Source: Hippophae tibetana
Lineage: Eukaryota; Streptophyta; Magnoliopsida; Rosales; Elaeagnaceae
NCBI GenBank assembly: GCA_037013495.1
Contig: CM072806.1
Location: forward strand, 5,605,001-5,669,000
DNA: 64,000 nt
Direction of reading: 5' to 3'
The translations under genes and the position numbers were made by a program. The notes beneath the pieces were generated by a model. It was not told the DNA's origin. It ran no database searches and was given only the letters and a program-made list of their open reading frames with translations. Of this stretch, positions 58,069-64,000 are shown one piece after another; the stretch's first letter is position 1, and every line of letters starts with the position of its first letter.

Positions 58069-58248
58069 GAGAGTGGAATAGAGGCTGGAACGCGATGCGA
58101 GAGTGGAATAGATGTTGGAACGCAGTGGAAGAGTGGAACATATGATAGAACACAGTGCGAGAGTGGAATAGATGCTGGAACGCAGTGAAAGAGTGGAACA
58201 TATGATAGAACACGGTGCGAGAATGGAACAAAGGTTGGAACGCAGTGG
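58069..58248. repeat. 30-bp minisatellite, six units
   Basis: Units of GAGAGTGGAATAGATG(C/T)TGGAACGCAGTG alternate with AGAGTGGAACATATGATAGA..., giving a 60-bp higher-order pattern. The unit length is a multiple of three and there are no stops in three minus-strand frames, so three overlapping open frames result. Confidence 0.92.
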
Positions 58249-58592
58249 CGTGAGAGTTTTGATCGAGTAAAGAAGAGAATATAAGCTAGAGTTAGGGGAT
58301 TGAAAGTATATATGAGTAATATATACATACGGCAAAAAAAACCAAAAAAAAAAGAAAAAAATTGATAAATTTTTTGATGTTTAGTGTAAAAGAGAGAAAA
58401 TTAAGAGGGAAAAATAAAAAAATAATAATAAATATTTTTGGTGTTTGGTGTAAATTAAAGAGAGAAAATTAATAAAGTATATCTATGGCCTCGGTTTTGT
58501 AAAAATCGAGGTCATAAAATATGTTTATAATCTCAGTTTTTCTAATAATCGTGGCTAAATGTTCGAGGCTATATGTATATATTTTAGTAGTG

Positions 58593-59139
58593 TAAACTTA
58601 TACAACTTCACACATAGGTCCCTAAATTTTTAAATCTTATAATTTAGTTTTCAAACTTTAAAAAAGTCACATATATATCATAAAAAATTGATTAATAAAT
58701 ATTTATTTTAGTAGTAAAACAAGAATTTCTGTGTAAAATTTTAAATCTTTGGGAATTAAATTATTAGATTTAAAAGTTTAGAGATATATGTGTAAATTTT
58801 TTAAAAATTAAAGATTAAATAGTATGTTTTAAAAGTTTAGAAACTTGTATATAAATTTAGTTAAAGTTTAAGAATCAATATAATACTTTAAATTGTTTTA
58901 AATGAAGCCAAGTGTACGAAGAAAAATGAATATATAAGAGATTTTAAAAAAACCTTTTTATCTCAATTTAAGATAGATTATCAATGTATGTGGTAGAATG
59001 TGATAAGATGAAGCAAATGAATATGTTTTATCATTTAATTATCTTATGATATGTCTAATGAAAAAGGCTTGGAGGCCACTCGTATAAATGTTTGGTGTTA
59101 AGGAACAATACTACTCGTAGTAGAATTTAAGTCCCATTA
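58593..59139. other. AT-rich spacer
   Basis: No gene. Sequence at 58600-58900 with several AAATTTTTAAA-like tracts resembles the sequence left of the CACTA-type element (55570-55640), as if that element had inserted into another AT-rich repeat. Confidence 0.45.
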
Positions 59140-60090
59140 AATCTAAGTTTGTCTTTTTAACTAAAGAATGAGCTCTAGCATTCAAATCTCTAGGTATTTA
59201 ACAAACACACATCATGCAAAACTCATTGAGAAGGTTTTGTAAGTTCTGTATAAACTTCCTTGCATTCTTTGAAACATCTCCCAATTATCTTTCATGAAAA
59301 CTTTAATGACAGATTTGGTATCCCATTCCATGTAAACTGCGTTTCTTTTATGTTTAAGACCGTAATAAAGGGCTGCTTGAAGGGTCAGTGATTCTGCAAC
59401 ATCCGTACTTTGAGTGAAAAGATCTTATCTCCAAGTTTCGACAATGGTACTAATTTGAGCAGATACCGTAAAGCCAATTGTTGCTGCTTTTTGTTTCCAG
59501 GTTGTATCAAATTCTATTTTAGGGCATTTTAGGAGGGGACCCAATTAAGAGGGACATAGGTGTTAACTTCATGATCTGACTGTTCACTGCAGTTGTTATT
59601 TTTCTTTTGTAGCAGACCTTGAACTTTTGTGTGTATTTTGTTATGTGTCTAATACATTTATGACCTTCTAGATGTGTATTTTCAAATAATATCTTATTTT
59701 GCATGTGCCAAATATGATCTAGCATAGTCAATATTGCTGTTAGAGTGAAGGGTTATGCATAGGTGTTATGAGGTAAAATTATTTTAGAGGGTTAAAGAAT
59801 AAGATTGATGTATGCATATAGATGTTCAATTTGTATGAAGATGACCATATTAAACCCCAATTTCATTTTTTCCTCCAAGAATGGAGAATCTCACATCTGA
59901 TGAATAGATGTTCTATATCTTCCTTTCCTTTGTTGCAGATGATGTAATTGATATTTTCTAAGTGATTGGATCGGAAACAGTTACTTTATACACAAAACTC
60001 CTTTCAGAATCTTCCAAAGTATGATTTTATGTGTTTTATGTATTTTAGTATTCCAAAGTCTATTCCAAAAATAGTATGATCATAGCACCC
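59140..60090 (-). pseudogene. Decayed LINE, zinc-finger and RNase H end
   Basis: Reading down the minus strand: a helix-rich block WNRLWNTKIHKTHKIILW (about 60020-60090), a zf-RVT-like block NYIICNKGKEDIEHLFIRCE (about 59870-59940), a linker with HIWHMQNKILFEN (59660-59731), and an RNase H block with DVAESLTLQAALYYGLKHK and VYMEWDTKSVIKVF (about 59300-59420). The Glu in AESL and Asp in EWDT are the expected second and third catalytic residues. The phase changes several times and stops are frequent. Reverse transcriptase and endonuclease are absent. It is the same portion of a LINE as at 3445-4640, but in a different sequence family or at a different age. Confidence 0.75.
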
Positions 60091-61948
60091 TCGTTATGTT
60101 ATGAGAGCTAAATAGGCATATTTCACATAATAAAATCCTTACCCTCTTCCAAACTATTTAAAAAGATCCAATTTATATGGGGTTGGTGGTTGTAAGACTT
60201 TAATAAAATTTATAGTATTTTCAAGAAATATATTATCAGTTAGCTAGTGAATTGTTCCAAATTAAATTGGGCGTCCAATTACCTAGTTACATAAGTTTTG
60301 AGCTGAATTAATAAAAGTGCTTATTGTAATAACATATGTATGTGCGTGTAAATTGTTTTCTTGCTAACAAATTAAGTGCTTCTTGTGGCTTTTAGAATAT
60401 CGGTTGATATTACAAAAAGCAAGACTGGTAAAAACCATGAATGGATTTCGAACCTAATCAATAAAGTAGAAGAAAAAAACAACTAAACTACAAATTAAAG
60501 TAATTAAGATGATTAAGAAATTGTGTTAAACAAGGAAAGCTACCGAAATTAGGTGAATCATACATGTCCATATGTGAACTACTATGTCAATGCATTTAGT
60601 ATTTGTTATTGACTTATATTAATTCTTCTTTAACATATATATTTGGTATTCATTATTGGGCTATATTCATATATGTATATATATATAGTCATTCAAAAAA
60701 CATATACATATACGAAGAAAAAAAAACGACACTAAATATGTTTATATTTTAATGTTAAATAATAATAATAAAATGTTTTACATTAATTCGAGTTACTTGT
60801 CATAAGTTTTTAACTCATTTATATATAAGACATTAGATTTTCCGTACCGTATCATTAATTATTATAATATATAAATTTATATTCCCAGTATTTAGATTTT
60901 ATATTGTATCAATTTTACTTAAATTTTATTTTTTAAAATAATTATAATATATAATAAAATATTAAAATTATAAATATATGAAATTAAGTTATATTAACCT
61001 TTCTGAATCATCTTATAAAATTCACGAAGATATATGGGGGAATGAAATGAGGCTAAGAAGCAAAGCACAGTTTGATTTTCAAATTCCAGCTAACAAGTGA
61101 TGGTCTCGCGGAAAGCGAACCTGTGACTCTGAGTGCATCACACTCATCAGTTTATTATTTCTTATTTTTTTTTCAAAAATATATTTTTTATCATATATAT
61201 ATATATATATATTAATTCCCTTAATATAATTTAATTTAACAACTATTAATAAACATTTTATAATCATTTAATCATTGTATATTTAATTCATAAAAAAATA
61301 ATAATTTTATCACAATTACATTTATTATTATCAAAATAATTTTATATAAAATATAATAAATAATTCATATATTTTTATCATAATAATAATAAAAATTATT
61401 ATAATAATATTATTAACTAAAAAATTATTATATATCTAAATTTTAAATTTAACTAATAACTAATTTTTAAATACATATTATACTAATTTTTTTAAATAAT
61501 CTCTCACTCAATGTGTCAGTAAAATCATTATAATCGTACATTTTCTTATCAGACATTCATGTAGTAGTATTAAACAAACTCTGTTCTTGTAGCTTTTTAT
61601 TTTGAAAAATAATAATGTAAAAATAATTTATTTATTAAATAAATAAAATATTATATATGATTGAGTTCGAACTTATTTGATACTATAGAGTTTAACGAAA
61701 ATAAAAAAATAATAAGAATATTGGAAAGCCTTAGCCTCCAGACCGGATCGTTGTCTCCTGCTAGAATTGTTACTGCAATAAATATTTCTCTTCCTCTCCG
61801 GTCTCCATACACAATTTGCACAATATTTATTTTTCTTTTTATTTTAACCTATTAAATTATTATATAATAATTTGTTTAACACCATCTTGCCTTGATATTC
61901 TAACCATCCCAGATTTGAATGAAGAAGTCTCCCCATTCCTTCCCCACT
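60091..61948. other. AT-rich spacer upstream of the right-hand gene
   Basis: No gene. An (AT)n microsatellite lies at about 61192-61212. A patch at 61085-61140 with GTCTCGCGGAAAGCGAACC is less AT-rich and unexplained. Confidence 0.55.
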
Positions 61949-62162
61949 CTCTCTCTCTCTCTCTCGACTTTGTCTTATATTTGTATACAACTTCTCCCAA
62001 TCTTCAACCTCTCCTTTTGAAAGAACCACAGTGGTTGAAACCTCTTCAACTTGTTTTCTTCTTTCTTCATATACGTTGTCCAATTTATTCATAGTCACTT
62101 GAAACTTTTCAAAGCTTTCTTCTTTTTTAACTTTCTTAAGTCTCTTAACTCTGTTTTCTAAA
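61949..62162 (+). promoter_or_regulatory. Probable 5' UTR of the right-hand gene with (CT)n tract
   Basis: A pyrimidine-rich leader with a CTCTCTCT run at about 61949-61967 and repeated TTCTTCTTT ends at the start codon. CT-rich leaders are common in plant 5' UTRs and promoters. The transcription start is not fixed. Confidence 0.4.
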
Positions 62163-63658
62163 ATGATGGCTCAGAAGAACTTACAAGAGCTACTACAAGA
62201 AGATCAAGAAGCTTTTCTTCTCAAAGACTACATTGAAACCAAACGTTCTCAGCTCAAAAGACCTTCAACCAAAACCCAGTTACAGGTTAAGAAGAGAAAG
62301 CCCATTTCAGAAAACTCACATTTACCAGCTAATTTTTGTAAAAACACTTGCTTTTTCTCCTTCAGTGACTCTCCAGACTTAAGAAAATCTCCACTCTTTG
62401 AATTTCAATCCCCTGCTAAAAGTCCATGCAAAACCCCCAATCGGATTTTTCTTCACATTCCTGCTAGAACTGCTGCTCTGCTTCTTGAAGCTTCACTCAG
62501 AATCCAGAAACAAAAGACGAAAACTACCCAAAATAAAAATATTGGTTTTGGGTTATTTGGATCGTTTTTGAAGAAACTGACTCTTAAGAGCCGAACTCGG
62601 AAACGTGAAATCGAAGGTGATGGGGTCAAGGTTTCATTAAAGAACATTATCAATGGAAGACAAATAGCTCACCAGAAAACAGAGGTAGTGGAAAATAAGC
62701 AATGTGTTTCTAAGATAACATCATGTGAAACTAGCTTTTCTTGTCCTTGTACTGGTACGCCTAGTAGTGCTATTTGGTCTGAGAGCAATGAAGAGAAGTC
62801 TTCGGATTTAGAGACCTCTTGTAGTAGTCAATCTCAGGACTCTGAAGCGATTGAGTTTATAACAAAACTGAGAGAGGGTGTTGAATATGATTGCTGTGTT
62901 GATAATGGTTTTTGCCAAAGCCCTTTTCATTTCGTGTTACAAAGAAGCCCGTCGCCCGGTCGCCGGACGCCCGAGTTTTCATCGCCGGTTGTCTCACCGA
63001 GTCGCCACAAAAAAGAGGTTTGTCTTTACTTTATGCTCTGTTCTAGATTTTTCCTTTGGGAAAAATAATAGGAAAAATAAAGGTTAGAACTCTGACAAGG
63101 ATTCAACGAGCGAGTTGATGACAACTCGGTCAACTCTTAGTATGTCAATAATGGAATACCGAGTCGACTCACCTGGCAGAAAATAAAACACGTAATTCAC
63201 TGTCTGTATTGCCAATTTGCTATATCTTTTTTCAGATTTGGCCCGAATGTCTTTTTTTATAATGACAATTTGTTAAAATCCCATGAATTTTGCATAAATA
63301 TGTGAACTTTATTATCTATTTTGAAGGTTATGTTTGTCAATTCAGATCTTACTCTTCCATGGCCATGACTGTACTTATGTTATGCAAATGGTACACATTG
63401 AGCAACAGATAAAAAGACAAGTAACCAATTATTTATCTATTATGTTCTAATTTTGTTTTGAATTATAATAGGAACAGAAGAATTATGATTTAGAGAGCCT
63501 AAAGAAAATCCATGGTGAGGCTGAGGATGAAGAGGAAGAGAAGGATCAATGCAGTCCTGTTTCAGTATTGGACCCTCCATTTGAGGACGATGACGATGGA
63601 CGTGACCATGAAAATGGTGGTGGTTTTGATTTGGAGAGCAGTTATGCAATTGTGCAAA
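62163..63658 (+). CDS. Plant-specific protein, possibly DUF4378/TRM-like (first two exons)
   Basis: Exon 1 is 62163-63017 (285 codons) and ends in KKE before GTTTGT. Exon 2 is 63472-63658 (62 codons plus one base) and ends in CAAA before GTATGT. The coding phase is kept, and further exons lie beyond the edge. The protein starts MMAQKNLQELLQEDQE, has SPDLRKSPLFEF and SPAKSPCKTPN at residues 69-93, ARTAALLLEASLRIQK at 101-116 and LFGSFLKKL at 131-139, then Ser-rich and acidic parts (EDEEEEKD; FEDDDDGRD). From memory this resembles uncharacterised plant proteins sometimes grouped with DUF4378/TON1-recruiting-motif-like proteins. The defining C-terminal part is outside the window, so the function is open. 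No signal peptide or membrane segment is seen. The second ATG at 62166 could also serve. Confidence 0.72.
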
Positions 63659-64000
63659 GTATGTCATCAATTTACCATTTCACTTTTTTCATCTTCTTTG
63701 TTAGATGTGTAGTCTTTATCAATGAGCTAGGTAGGCTGTACTCACTCAGTCTAATTCTGTTGGTTCCAACTTGGAAATCACCTGGTAGCCTAATTCGTTG
63801 AGCATATCAATTGAATCCCGTGAATTGCCTCTCTTACTCTCTTAAAATTTAAGGGTATATTTTGTCACTAATTCAAGTCACAGATTTTGAACTCAAGTTT
63901 TCAAAATATGTGTTGTTTGATAATTAATTTTATTTTTAAGTTCAAGTTGAAACCAATTTCTTTTTTTCACGCACTTCTCATGGCTTTTTAAGCTTTAAAA
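63659..64000 (+). other. Intron 2 (start) of the right-hand gene
   Basis: Begins GTATGT after exon 2 and remains non-coding and T-rich to the window end, as expected for an intron. No acceptor followed by a coding stretch was found before 64000. Confidence 0.5.

Larger units (their letters stand above)
55645..58592 (-). mobile_element. Non-autonomous CACTA-type element with captured gene fragments, about 2.9 kb
   Basis: Ends CACTACTATAAAGAGTACAT and complement CACTACTAAAATATATACAT, each followed by subterminal repeats of the type ACCTCGGTTTTTCTAATAA and CCGATGCCATATATAC. Flanks are AAA and TAA, so the 3-bp target duplication is imperfect. No transposase. The interior contains splice-bordered coding fragments on the minus strand (56426-56545 and 57240-57340), an inverted repeat (56774-56798 with 57361-57386), direct repeats rich in ACCAAGCCAAGCACCA near 57730-57850, and a minisatellite. 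Its end repeats differ from those of the other CACTA elements here, so it is a separate family. Confidence 0.78.

Noticed and set aside
58040..58335. Three overlapping minus-strand open frames
   Set aside because: They are produced by the 30-bp minisatellite without stops; no gene-like start, domain or splice context.
61085..61140. Possible RNA gene in a less AT-rich patch
   Set aside because: No B-box, no cloverleaf and no snRNA or snoRNA boxes could be identified.

Overview
The window is plant nuclear DNA, most likely from a eudicot. It is very AT-rich, its introns are GT-AG, its LTR retrotransposons use initiator-methionine-tRNA primer sites, and it carries CACTA, Ty1/copia, Ty3/gypsy chromovirus and LINE sequences of plant type. 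The species cannot be named from the sequence alone.

Only two host genes can be supported. A four-exon gene at 10258-13291 (+) encodes a 169-residue coiled-coil protein of the plant RAB6-interacting golgin (GORAB-like) type. A second gene starts at 62163 (+) and runs off the right edge. It encodes a plant-specific, lysine- and serine-rich protein with an acidic segment, possibly of the DUF4378/TRM-like group. Nearly everything between them is transposable-element sequence or AT-rich spacer.

Layout from left to right. 1-1386: 5' part of a minus-strand Ty1/copia element (gag, primer site, LTR), with gag open to the window edge. 2449-2849: a probable hAT-like non-autonomous element. 3445-4640: a decayed minus-strand LINE. 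10258-13291: the golgin-like gene. 14686-15459: a tandem duplication that includes a retrotransposon insertion junction. 15422-22184: a Ty3/gypsy chromovirus that has lost reverse transcriptase and RNase H, carries heat-shock-element-like arrays in its LTRs, and is split at the end of integrase by a 1981-bp solo LTR (19208-21188, target duplication CCGTA). 22185-35471: AT-rich spacer with one unrecognised decayed coding relic (about 23823-24600), a SINE-like tRNA-derived fragment and a MITE copy. 35472-36381 and 38141-39155: two deleted CACTA elements in opposite orientation. 39659-50065: a Ty1/copia element with 192-bp LTRs, whose 3' LTR is interrupted by a 4975-bp CACTA element (44968-49942, target duplication TAT) carrying a TNP2-type transposase with one frameshift. 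55645-58592: a non-autonomous CACTA-type element that appears to have captured a protein-kinase exon and holds a 30-bp minisatellite. 59140-60090: a second decayed LINE. 62163 onward: the second host gene.

The most unusual structures are a roughly 285-bp imperfect foldback inside the CACTA element (45526-45811), the heat-shock-type elements in the chromovirus LTRs, the ABRE/G-box-like repeats upstream of the apparent TATA box of the solo LTR, and the kinase exon with splice-site-like borders inside the third CACTA-type element. No tRNA, rRNA, CRISPR array or prokaryotic-type feature was seen.
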